In this document: positions 1 through 5,731 of the stretch, one piece after another
Layout: every line of letters starts with the position of its first letter
Numbering within the stretch: position 1 is the first letter of the stretch
DNA from: RGIG8700 sp964568815
GTDB lineage: Bacteria > Bacillota > Clostridia > RGIG6154
Direction: 5' to 3'
NCBI GenBank assembly: GCA_964568815.1
Contig: CAZMRY010000085.1
Coordinates: 1 to 5,731, forward strand
Length of the DNA: 5,731 nt
The notes under the pieces: generated by a model
What the model saw: the letters and a program-made list of their open reading frames with translations, nothing else
What the model was told of the DNA's origin: nothing
The model's database searches: none
Program-made: the position numbers and the translations under genes

Positions 1-26
1 GTCGGTTTTCTTGTTCGACAAAATAT

Positions 27-55
27 TTGATTTATTTATAAATCTGTGATATAAT
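27..55 (+). promoter_or_regulatory. Sigma-A type promoter of the E2-like/acyl-CoA ligase operon
   Basis: The -35 element is TTGATT (27-32), followed by a 17-base spacer and a perfect -10 TATAAT (50-55). The -10 is preceded by TGTG (45-48), which makes an extended -10 of the TRTGnTATAAT kind known from Gram-positive housekeeping promoters. Transcription would begin near position 62, leaving a leader of about 24 bases before the GTG start at 86. That start site also argues against the earlier in-frame GTG at 56, which would lie upstream of the transcript. The spacer carries an inverted repeat, listed separately. Confidence 0.8.
29..44. repeat. Inverted repeat in promoter spacer, possible operator
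   Basis: The sequence GATTTAT-TT-ATAAATC is a perfect 7-bp inverted repeat with a 2-base centre. It overlaps the end of the -35 element and covers most of the spacer up to the TGTG motif. A repressor bound here would block RNA polymerase. An AT-rich palindrome of this size can arise by chance. The case rests on its placement and on a comparable palindrome in the other promoter of the window (2677-2693). Confidence 0.4.
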
Positions 56-73
56 GTGCATACTTGTAGTGAT

Positions 74-78
74 AGGAG
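74..78 (+). promoter_or_regulatory. Ribosome binding site fixing the GTG start at 86
   Basis: AGGAG lies 7 bases before GTG at 86. No comparable site precedes the upstream in-frame GTG at 56, so this site sets the start of the E2-like gene. Confidence 0.8.
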
Positions 79-85
79 TGATATA

Positions 86-949
86 GTGAGAAGATGGGGA
101 GACAGATATGACGCAAAACTCGTTAGAGATATTGACGGATTGCATCATTATATGGGTTATCTTATGAACAAAAGAACTGATGCAGAGGTTTATATAAACG
201 AGAAAATAGATGTTACTGAGCTTGCTAAATATATTGAAGAGAAAAACAAATCAGGCGAAAGAAAAGTAACCTTATTTCATTGTGTGATTGCCGCAGTTGC
301 AAGAACTGTTAAAATGAGACCTCTTCTTAACAGATATATTTCAGGCAAGCGTTTTTATATGCGTAACGAAATTACTATGGGCTTTACTGTTAAGAAACAG
401 TTTGAAGACCATGCAGAAGAAACACTTATGATATACAAACCAAAGGATGATGAAAATCTTTGTGCTATAACAGACAGATTGTCACCAAAGGTTAAAAAGA
501 TTAAGGGTGAGAAAACACAGAGTGTTGATGAAATTTTAAATATTGTTAAAAGGTTTCCAAAACCTGTTATGTATTTATTTATGGCAATTATGAGATTTAT
601 GGACAGCCATGGTCTTATGCCAAAAGCGTTCAGCAGTGTAGATACAAATTATGTTACTGTTATGCTTTCAAACCTGGGCAGTATTAAGTGTGATGCTGTT
701 TATCACCATCTTAATAATTTTGGTACAAATGGTATTGTAATCACTATCGGTGAAAAGCATAAAGAGGTTTTGTTTGATGAAAATGGGCAGCCGACTGTCC
801 GCGATGTTATGAATATCGGTGTTACACTCGATGAAAGAATTGCAGACGGCTTTTACTTTGCCCGTTCACTTAAACTTATAAAGCATCTATTTAAAAATCC
901 ATATCTGCTTGATAAAACACTTGGGGAGGAAATAGATTTTGAGTTCTGA
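86..949 (+). CDS. Stand-alone E2/CAT-fold acyltransferase-like protein (2-oxoacid dehydrogenase acyltransferase family)
   Basis: This 287-residue protein resembles only the catalytic domain of dihydrolipoamide acyltransferases (E2), the fold shared with chloramphenicol acetyltransferase. Visible landmarks are a basic, aromatic N-terminus (RRWGDRYD, residues 2-9), the helix starting FHCVIAAVARTVKMRP and followed by LLNRY (64-85), the SNLG strand (195-198), and a C-terminal DERIADG (249-255) followed by FYFARSLKLIKHLFKNP. In true E2 enzymes the last motif is DHRxxDG and its His is the catalytic base. Here that position is Glu250. There is no lipoyl domain, no peripheral-subunit-binding domain and no E1 or E3 gene nearby, so a role in pyruvate-type dehydrogenase complexes is unlikely. 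I chose GTG at 86 because of the ribosome binding site at 74-78 and because the promoter would start transcription near 62. The gene overlaps the downstream acyl-CoA ligase by 11 bases, which suggests the two act together, perhaps with an acyl-CoA as common intermediate (inference). It may be an acyltransferase with a different mechanism or a non-catalytic acyl/CoA-binding protein. The fold assignment is confident, the function is not. Confidence 0.85.
   Translation: MRRWGDRYDAKLVRDIDGLHHYMGYLMNKRTDAEVYINEKIDVTELAKYIEEKNKSGERKVTLFHCVIAAVARTVKMRPLLNRYISGKRFYMRNEITMGFTVKKQFEDHAEETLMIYKPKDDENLCAITDRLSPKVKKIKGEKTQSVDEILNIVKRFPKPVMYLFMAIMRFMDSHGLMPKAFSSVDTNYVTVMLSNLGSIKCDAVYHHLNNFGTNGIVITIGEKHKEVLFDENGQPTVRDVMNIGVTLDERIADGFYFARSLKLIKHLFKNPYLLDKTLGEEIDFEF
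923..930 (+). promoter_or_regulatory. Ribosome binding site fixing the TTG start at 939
   Basis: GGGGAGGA ends 8 bases before TTG at 939 and lies inside the last codons of the E2-like gene. The next in-frame ATG (1011) would remove the conserved WFKYYGNVP N-terminal segment, so the rare TTG start is preferred. Confidence 0.8.
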
Positions 950-2642
950 AGCTAAATGGTTTAAATACTACGGAAATGTTCCGCATACAATAGATTATCC
1001 TGATATTTCTATGTATCAGATGCTAAAACAGACTAAAGAAAAATATACAGGCTTAACAGCATATGATTTTATGGGAAAAGCTGTTACATACGAAAAATTT
1101 CTTGAAGAAATAGATGCTTGTGCTAAAGCACTATATGCTCAGGGTATAAAAAAAGGAGATTCAGTAACAATATGTCTTCCCAATGTACCTCAGGCAGTAA
1201 TTATGTTTTATGCAATAAATAAAATTGGTGCAGTTGCAAGTATGGTGCATCCGTTATCTGCTGAAAATGAAATTCTTTTTTATCTTAATGAAAGCAAAAG
1301 CAGACTTGCAATAACATTAAGTCAGTTCTATGAAAAATTTGAAAGCTTAAAGGGCAAAACACAGCTTGAAAAAGTGGTCGTTACAAAAATAGGGGAGGCA
1401 CTTCCACCCGTAAAAAGCTTTGCATATAAATTCATAGGTCATGAGCCAAAGGTTGTAAATGATCCTTGGGTGCTTTCGTGGGGTAACTTCTTAAAGAGTG
1501 GCGAAACCATTACTAATGATGTTACCTTTAACGGAAAAGGTGAAAATGATGCAGTTATTCTCTTTAGTGGCGGAACAACAGGTACATCAAAGGGAATACT
1601 TCTGACAAATCTCAATTTCAATGCTCTTGCTATGCAGACAATTGCTGCGGCAGATTGCTTTACTGCAGGAGATATAATGATTTCAGTTATGCCTGTGTTT
1701 CATGGTTTTGGTCTCGGAGTTGGAATTCACACAATGCTGTCAGCAGGCGGTAAATGTGTTCTTGTACCAAGAGTAAATGTTGCTGAATTTCCTGGCTTGT
1801 TCAAAAAATATAAACCAAACTATATGGCAGGTGTTCCAACCTTATTTGAAGCAATGATGCGTAATGAAGAAATGCAGAAAGCTGATCTTTCAAGTCTTAA
1901 GGGTCTTTTCAGCGGCGGCGATTCACTTTCAATAGAACTTAAGAAAAAAGTGGATACATTCTTAAAAGAAAGAGGAGCAACAATACAGGTAAGGGAAGGT
2001 TATGGCACAACTGAATGTGTAACAGCAAGCTGTCTTACACCTATTAATTATTACAGAGAAGGAAGTATAGGAATTCCGTTCCCTGATACCTACTATAAAA
2101 TTGTTATTCCTAATACAAACGAAGAAGCTACTGTTAAAGAAATGGGAGAAATCTGCATATCAGGACCTACTCTTATGAAAGAGTATATAAACAATCCTAA
2201 AGAAACAAGTCAGACTCTTCGTGTTCACGATGATGGCAAAACTTATCTTCATACAGGGGATTTAGGATATATGGATGAAGATGGGTTTATTTACTTTGTA
2301 CAAAGACTTAAAAGAATGATTATAACAAATGGTTACAATGTATATCCATCTCAGATTGAAAATGTTATTGATGCTCACGAGGCTGTTATGTTCAGCACTG
2401 TTATTGGTGTTAAGGACGAAGTAAGAATGCAGAAAGTCAAAGCATTTATTGTATTGAAAGAAGGCTTTTCGCTTACAGATGAAGTAAAAGATTCTATTAA
2501 AGCACATTGTGAAAAGAATATTGCAAAATATGCTCTTCCGAGAGAATATGAATACCGTGACAGTCTTCCGAAAACCTTGGTTGGCAAGATAGCATACAGA
2601 GAGCTTGAAAAAGAAGAGGAAGAAAAACTTATTGCAAAATAA
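939..2642 (+). CDS. AMP-forming acyl-CoA synthetase (class I adenylate-forming / ANL superfamily)
   Basis: The 567-residue protein should activate a carboxylic acid with ATP to an acyl-adenylate and then form the acyl-CoA thioester in the cytoplasm. The ANL motifs appear in order: the phosphate-binding loop SGGTTGTSKG (210-219), MPVFHGFGLG (251-260) in the acid-binding region, GYGTTEC (354-360), the ribose-binding TGD (439-441), the hinge region VQRLKRMI (454-461), GYNVYP (465-470), and PKTLVGK (544-550), with Lys550 as the expected adenylation lysine. Length is normal for acyl-CoA synthetases and there is no signal peptide or membrane segment. The residue before the hinge-region Arg is Gln455, where many family members have Gly or Asp. 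This is a minor variation. Translation starts at a TTG and overlaps the upstream E2-like gene by 11 bases, which suggests translational coupling. The FH-containing acid-binding motif and overall type resemble medium- to long-chain fatty acid or aryl acid ligases, but the substrate cannot be read from sequence alone. The family call is very secure. Confidence 0.95.
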   Translation: MSSEAKWFKYYGNVPHTIDYPDISMYQMLKQTKEKYTGLTAYDFMGKAVTYEKFLEEIDACAKALYAQGIKKGDSVTICLPNVPQAVIMFYAINKIGAVASMVHPLSAENEILFYLNESKSRLAITLSQFYEKFESLKGKTQLEKVVVTKIGEALPPVKSFAYKFIGHEPKVVNDPWVLSWGNFLKSGETITNDVTFNGKGENDAVILFSGGTTGTSKGILLTNLNFNALAMQTIAAADCFTAGDIMISVMPVFHGFGLGVGIHTMLSAGGKCVLVPRVNVAEFPGLFKKYKPNYMAGVPTLFEAMMRNEEMQKADLSSLKGLFSGGDSLSIELKKKVDTFLKERGATIQVREGYGTTECVTASCLTPINYYREGSIGIPFPDTYYKIVIPNTNEEATVKEMGEICISGPTLMKEYINNPKETSQTLRVHDDGKTYLHTGDLGYMDEDGFIYFVQRLKRMIITNGYNVYPSQIENVIDAHEAVMFSTVIGVKDEVRMQKVKAFIVLKEGFSLTDEVKDSIKAHCEKNIAKYALPREYEYRDSLPKTLVGKIAYRELEKEEEEKLIAK

Positions 2643-2643
2643 T

Positions 2644-2668
2644 AACACCTTCGGGTGTTTTTTATTTT
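2644..2668 (+). terminator. Intrinsic terminator after the acyl-CoA synthetase gene
   Basis: A 6-bp stem AACACC / GGTGTT (2644-2649 and 2654-2659) closes on a TTCG loop, giving the very stable C(UUCG)G tetraloop in RNA. It is followed by TTTTATTTT (2660-2668). It starts one base after the TAA stop and separates the ligase operon from the transporter operon. Confidence 0.9.
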
Positions 2669-2673
2669 AGGGG

Positions 2674-2723
2674 TTGCATAAATATAATTTATGTGTTATA
2701 ATCAAATTGTTATAATATATAAT
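2674..2723 (+). promoter_or_regulatory. Promoter of the TAXI-TRAP transporter operon, with tandem -10 elements
   Basis: The main promoter has -35 TTGCAT (2674-2679), a 17-base spacer and -10 TATAAT (2697-2702), preceded by TGTG (2692-2695). The motif TGTGwTATAAT is shared with the promoter at 27-55. A second extended -10, TGTTATAAT (2708-2716), follows 14 bases later, and a third TATAAT lies at 2718-2723. The later copies lack a clear -35 and may be alternative starts or simple AT-rich sequence. The -35 begins only five bases after the preceding terminator's T-run. From the main -10, transcription would start near 2709, giving a leader of about 35 bases. Confidence 0.8.
2677..2693. repeat. 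17-bp palindrome in promoter spacer, possible operator
   Basis: CATAAAT-ATA-ATTTATG is a perfect 7-bp inverted repeat around a 3-base centre. It overlaps the second half of the -35 and runs to just short of the -10, the classic position for a repressor site. It matches no operator consensus I can name (it is not a catabolite-response or Fur-type site). The operator role is inferred from position only. Confidence 0.45.
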
Positions 2724-2743
2724 GATTTTTATGGAGGCGTAAT

Positions 2744-3700
2744 ATGAAAAAGATTATTTCTATGGCGTTAATACTTGTAATGGTATTATCATTAGCAGCT
2801 TGTGGCAATACAGGCACAAAAATGACAATGGGTACAGGCGGAACTGCTGGTACATACTACGGTTACGGCGGAGTACTCGGTCAGTACATTAAGAACAATG
2901 CAGGAATTAATGTAACAGTTGTTTCTACAGATGGTTCAAAAGCAAATATTCAGGGAATTGAGGCAGGTAACTATCAGCTTGGTACAGTTCAGTCTGATGT
3001 TATGGCTTATGCCTGGGAAGGTACTCGTTCTTTTGAAAAAGAGGGTAGTGTAAAATCATTCAAAGTAGTAGCAGGACTTTATGCTGAAGCAGTTCAGCTT
3101 ATTACAATGGACCCTGAAATCAAAAGCGTAGCAGATCTTAAGGGAAAGTCAGTTTCAATCGGAGCTCCAGGCTCAGGTGTTTATTTTAATGCAATTGATG
3201 TATTAACAGCTGCGGGACTTAAAGAAACTGATATTAAAGCACAGTATCAGTCATTTGCAGATAGTGCCGATGCTTTAAAAGATGGTAAAATTGATGCCGC
3301 ATTTATTGTAGCTGGTGCTCCTACACCTGCAATTACAGAACTTTGCACAACAAATAATGCATACTTAGTGCCAATTGATGGCGAAGTTGCTGAAAAGTTA
3401 ATGGCAACATGTCCTTTCTATACTGTATATGAAATTCCTGCAGGAACTTACGCAGGTCAGAACGATGCAGTTAACACTGTAACAGTTAAAGCTACATTAA
3501 TAGTTAGTGCAGATGCATCAGAAGATGATGTTTACAATCTGACAGCAGCTATATTCGATAATATTGAAGCTATCACTGCTGAAAATGCAAAAGGTGCTGA
3601 ACTCAGCATTGAAAATGCAACAAGCGGTATGACGGTTCCTTTTCACGCAGGTGCAGCAAAATATTTTGCTGAAAAAGGCGTAGAAGTAAGTGTTGAATAA
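2744..3700 (+). CDS. TAXI-family TRAP transporter substrate receptor lipoprotein
   Basis: This 318-residue extracytoplasmic receptor should capture a small organic anion or amino acid and deliver it to the fused permease encoded downstream. A lipoprotein signal peptide is clear: MKK, a hydrophobic stretch, then LAAC with the lipidated Cys at residue 20. The mature protein opens with the TAXI hallmark TMGTGGTAGTYYG (28-40), followed by a segment containing GIEAGNYQLGTVQSDV (71-86), ADLKGKSVSIGAPGSG (130-145), DGKIDAAFIVAGAPTPAI (180-197) and a C-terminal PFHAGAAKYFAEKG (299-312). Length is typical of the family. The ATG has GGAGG at 2733-2737, six bases upstream. It is the first gene of a two-gene operon. 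An intercistronic hairpin follows and would favour receptor over permease. Characterised TAXI receptors bind acidic ligands such as glutamate or 2-oxoglutarate, but the ligand here cannot be assigned. Confidence 0.95.
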   Translation: MKKIISMALILVMVLSLAACGNTGTKMTMGTGGTAGTYYGYGGVLGQYIKNNAGINVTVVSTDGSKANIQGIEAGNYQLGTVQSDVMAYAWEGTRSFEKEGSVKSFKVVAGLYAEAVQLITMDPEIKSVADLKGKSVSIGAPGSGVYFNAIDVLTAAGLKETDIKAQYQSFADSADALKDGKIDAAFIVAGAPTPAITELCTTNNAYLVPIDGEVAEKLMATCPFYTVYEIPAGTYAGQNDAVNTVTVKATLIVSADASEDDVYNLTAAIFDNIEAITAENAKGAELSIENATSGMTVPFHAGAAKYFAEKGVEVSVE

Positions 3701-3713
3701 TATGTAAACACAC

Positions 3714-3748
3714 AGATAGCTGCGGACAATAAGAGCCGCAGCTGTTTT
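3714..3748 (+). terminator. Intercistronic hairpin, probable partial terminator or RNA-stabilising stem
   Basis: A perfect 8-bp GC-rich stem AGCTGCGG / CCGCAGCT (3718-3725 and 3736-3743) with a 10-base loop can be lengthened to 12 pairs with A-U and G-U pairs at its base. It is followed by only four T residues (3745-3748). This is a weak intrinsic terminator at best. Lying between a receptor gene and its permease gene, it would either let a fraction of transcripts through or protect the receptor mRNA from 3' decay. Both raise the receptor to permease ratio. The permease ribosome binding site (3753-3758) lies outside the stem. Confidence 0.7.
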
Positions 3749-3762
3749 AGTGAGGAGGTATT

Positions 3763-5697
3763 ATGAAATTATTTGGTAAAGAGAAAAATCAGGTTCAGGA
3801 AAATATGGATCTTGAGTCTGTAATGAAAAAATATGACAGAGAATCAAATACCCGTATTTGGGAAGGCGTACCTAAAGTTCTTGTTAACTGCATACTTGCA
3901 GCGTTTTCTCTGTTTTGTATTTATGTAACACTTTTTGCAAGCTGGCTTGAAGAAATAAGACTTACATCTTTTGTAGCTTTTATAGTGCTTATAGGATATC
4001 TTGTTTTCCCTGCAAAAAAGGGACAACAAAAAGTTAATTACATGCCCTGGTATGATATTATACTTATGATTTGCGGAACAGGTGCATTTTTATATTATAC
4101 TGCAAATGCAATGGATATAATTCAGCAGGGAAGTAAATTTGAATGGTATCAGATTGTAATAGGAATTGTAGGAATTGTTTCAATAGTAGAGGTTTGTCGC
4201 AGAAGTGTAGGACTTCCAATTGTTATAGTTGCAGGTTGTTTCGTGGCTTATGCACTCGTTTGGGGCCTTTCAAATCCTACACTTTGGGGTAAATTGAACT
4301 ATATAGTTCACTATCTTTTCTATGGTAAGGAAGGCATACTTTCAACACCTGTAAATGTATGCTCAAAATTTATAGTAGTGTTTATTATTTTCGGTGCATT
4401 TTTAGAGCGTACAGGAATTGCCGATTTCTTTATTAAAATAGCTAATGCAGTAGTTGGCGGTTTTTCAGGCGGTCCTGCAAAGGTTGCAGTTGTTGCAAGT
4501 GCAATGGAAGGAATGGTTTCAGGTTCATCTGTTGCAAATACAGTAGGTTCAGGTTCTGTTACAATTCCATTAATGAAAAAAACAGGCTATAAGCCAGAAT
4601 TTGCAGCGGCGGCAGAAGCTTCAGCGTCAACAGGAGGACAGATAATGCCTCCAATTATGGGAGCTGCTGCATTCCTTATGGCAGATTATGTTGGTGTCCC
4701 TTACAGTAATATTGTAATAAGAGCAATTTTACCTGCTGTTTTGTATTTTGCAGGCATATTTATTGCAGTACATCTGGAAGCAAAGAAAGAAGGATTAAGA
4801 GGTCTTAAAAAAGAAGAACTTCCTAAGCTTTTACCACTTCTTAAACAGGTTTATTTATTACTTCCGCTTGTAGTTTTGATATATCTTGTAGGAACAAGCC
4901 AGCGTTCAATTCAGTATGCTGCAGCAATTGCAATAATTGTTGCAATAGTTGTAAGTATATTTAACAAAGAAAACCGCATTACACCAAAGAAAATATGGGA
5001 AGCTTTAGCAGCAGGCGGTCAGGGTATGATTACAGTTGCGGCGGCTTGCGGTGTTGCAGGTATTATTGCAGGTACAATTACCATGACAGGTCTTGCAAAT
5101 ATTATGATTAATGGTATACTTGCTTTAGCTGGTGACAAGGTAATAGTTGCTTTATTTTTAACAATGCTTTGTTGCATTGTACTTGGTATGGGTGTTCCGA
5201 CTACTGCAAATTACTGCATTATGGCAGCTACATGTGCGCCTATTCTGGTTCGTATGGGTGTCCCTGACATTGCGGCACATTTCTTTGTGTTCTATTTTGG
5301 TATTGTTGCAGACTTAACACCACCGGTAGCATTAGCAGCTTATGCAGGTGCGGCAATAGCCCAGGCTAACCCTATGAAAACTGCACTTACAGCAACAAAA
5401 CTTGCTATTGGTGCATTTATAGTTCCTTATGTATTTGCACTTAATCCTGCAATGTTGTTTATAGACACAACTGCAACAGAAGTAATACTTATCTGTATAA
5501 CATCGTTTATCGGTATTTTTGCAGTATCTGCATCTCTTGAAGGTTATATTATTCATAATATGACATGGTATCAGAGAATTGTCTGTGCAGTTGGCGGATT
5601 GTTATTAATATATCCTGGTTTAGTTACAGACATTATAGGTGTAGTTCTTGTTGCACTTGTAATATGTGCACAGGTATTTACAAAAAAAATCGCTTAA
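3763..5697 (+). CDS. TRAP transporter fused permease (DctQM, 4TM/12TM fusion, TAXI type)
   Basis: This 644-residue polytopic inner-membrane protein joins the small (Q) and large (M) TRAP subunits. It should drive uptake of the receptor-bound solute using an ion gradient, usually sodium in this family. A charged cytoplasmic N-terminus (KYDRESNTR, 23-31) precedes hydrophobic segments near 37-58, 68-83, 97-114, 129-145 and 150-168, which form the Q-like part and linker. The M domain starts near 200 and carries the conserved motifs SGGPAKVAVVASAMEGMVSG (235-254) followed by SSVANT, ASASTGGQIMPPIMG (286-300), LGMGVPTTANYCIMAAT (474-490) and DLTPPVALAAYAGA (517-530). Further hydrophobic segments occupy about 572-640, after the M core. 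Start ATG has AGGAGG four bases upstream. It pairs with the TAXI receptor gene 62 bases before it, and no other transporter component is needed. The family is certain, the substrate is unknown. Confidence 0.97.
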   Translation: MKLFGKEKNQVQENMDLESVMKKYDRESNTRIWEGVPKVLVNCILAAFSLFCIYVTLFASWLEEIRLTSFVAFIVLIGYLVFPAKKGQQKVNYMPWYDIILMICGTGAFLYYTANAMDIIQQGSKFEWYQIVIGIVGIVSIVEVCRRSVGLPIVIVAGCFVAYALVWGLSNPTLWGKLNYIVHYLFYGKEGILSTPVNVCSKFIVVFIIFGAFLERTGIADFFIKIANAVVGGFSGGPAKVAVVASAMEGMVSGSSVANTVGSGSVTIPLMKKTGYKPEFAAAAEASASTGGQIMPPIMGAAAFLMADYVGVPYSNIVIRAILPAVLYFAGIFIAVHLEAKKEGLRGLKKEELPKLLPLLKQVYLLLPLVVLIYLVGTSQRSIQYAAAIAIIVAIVVSIFNKENRITPKKIWEALAAGGQGMITVAAACGVAGIIAGTITMTGLANIMINGILALAGDKVIVALFLTMLCCIVLGMGVPTTANYCIMAATCAPILVRMGVPDIAAHFFVFYFGIVADLTPPVALAAYAGAAIAQANPMKTALTATKLAIGAFIVPYVFALNPAMLFIDTTATEVILICITSFIGIFAVSASLEGYIIHNMTWYQRIVCAVGGLLLIYPGLVTDIIGVVLVALVICAQVFTKKIA

Positions 5698-5711
5698 CAA
5701 GCGATTTTTTT
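5683..5711. terminator. Intrinsic terminator overlapping the permease stop codon, possibly bidirectional
   Basis: A 13-bp inverted repeat, seven A plus TCGCTT (5683-5695) and AAGCGA plus seven T (5699-5711), surrounds a 3-base AAC loop. The left arm is made of the last sense codons (Lys-Lys-Ile-Ala) and the first base of the TAA stop (5695-5697). The T-run gives termination on the + strand. The A-run on the left gives the same structure on the - strand, so it could also stop a convergent transcript. Confidence 0.9.
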
Positions 5712-5731
5712 ATTGATAAATTTTACTGAAT

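Noticed and set aside
1..21. Short inverted repeats (GTCG...CGAC and TTGT-TCG-ACAA) at the left edge as a terminator of an upstream gene
   Set aside because: The stems are only 4 bp and there is no adequate T-run. The edge is too short to judge.
56..85. Upstream in-frame GTG at 56 as start of the E2-like protein
   Set aside because: It overlaps the TATAAT at 50-55 and lies before the expected transcription start near 62. It also has no ribosome binding site, while GTG at 86 has AGGAG seven bases upstream.
1439..1621. Minus-strand open frame of 60 codons inside the acyl-CoA synthetase gene
   Set aside because: It is antisense to the conserved SGGTTGTSKG region and has no features of its own.
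2262..2648. Minus-strand open frame of 128 codons
   Set aside because: It lies antisense within the acyl-CoA synthetase gene, has Phe/Lys/Cys/Asn-rich low-complexity content, and shows no recognisable domain. It is a shadow of the real gene.
2683..2688. Extra TATAAT hexamer in the spacer of the transporter promoter
   Set aside because: It is part of the palindrome centre, lacks TG or -35 support, and is expected in such AT-rich sequence.
2703..2743. Riboswitch in the leader of the TAXI receptor gene
   Set aside because: The leader is only about 35 bases, AT-rich and without stable stems, too short for any known riboswitch class.
3844..4029. Minus-strand open frame of 61 codons inside the permease gene
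   Set aside because: It is antisense to a conserved membrane-protein region, with Lys/Cys/Tyr-rich composition expected from reverse reading.
5332..5556. Cys-rich minus-strand open frame resembling a metal-binding peptide
   Set aside because: The cysteines come from reading the reverse of Ala/Gly/Thr-rich permease codons (GCA on + reads as TGC on -). No start context or family match.

Overview
This is an AT-rich window whose features point to a low-GC Gram-positive bacterium, most likely a member of the Clostridia. The evidence is strong GGAGG-type ribosome binding sites, TRTGnTATAAT promoters, a lipoprotein-type solute receptor (C20 after LAA) and A/T-biased codons throughout. All four genes lie on the + strand and are complete. 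They form two transcription units, separated by a good intrinsic terminator and a second promoter.

Unit 1 (27-2668): a promoter with a perfect TATAAT drives a two-gene operon. The first gene (GTG start at 86) encodes a stand-alone catalytic domain of the 2-oxoacid dehydrogenase E2 / chloramphenicol acetyltransferase fold. It has no lipoyl or subunit-binding domain, and the catalytic HxxxDG-type histidine position reads Glu (DERIADG). The second gene (TTG start at 939) overlaps the first by 11 bases and encodes an AMP-forming acyl-CoA synthetase of the ANL superfamily with all core motifs intact. Together they suggest a pathway that activates a carboxylic acid and then transfers or binds the acyl group. 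The substrate is unknown. The unit ends in a hairpin with a C(UUCG)G loop.

Unit 2 (2674-5711): a second promoter, with tandem -10 elements and a 17-bp palindrome filling its spacer, drives a TAXI-type TRAP transporter. The unit encodes a lipoprotein substrate receptor, then a 644-residue fused DctQM permease. A GC-rich hairpin between the two genes probably lowers permease expression relative to the receptor. The unit ends in a 13-bp hairpin terminator whose left arm is made from the last codons and stop of the permease gene.

The least explained items are the E2-like protein with the changed active-site residue, tightly coupled to an acyl-CoA ligase, and the ATTTAT/ATAAAT inverted repeats that sit in the same place in both promoters. 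No mobile elements, CRISPR arrays, tRNA or rRNA genes were seen. The two edges (1-26 and 5712-5731) hold nothing I can identify, and no stretch over 300 bases lacks a gene.
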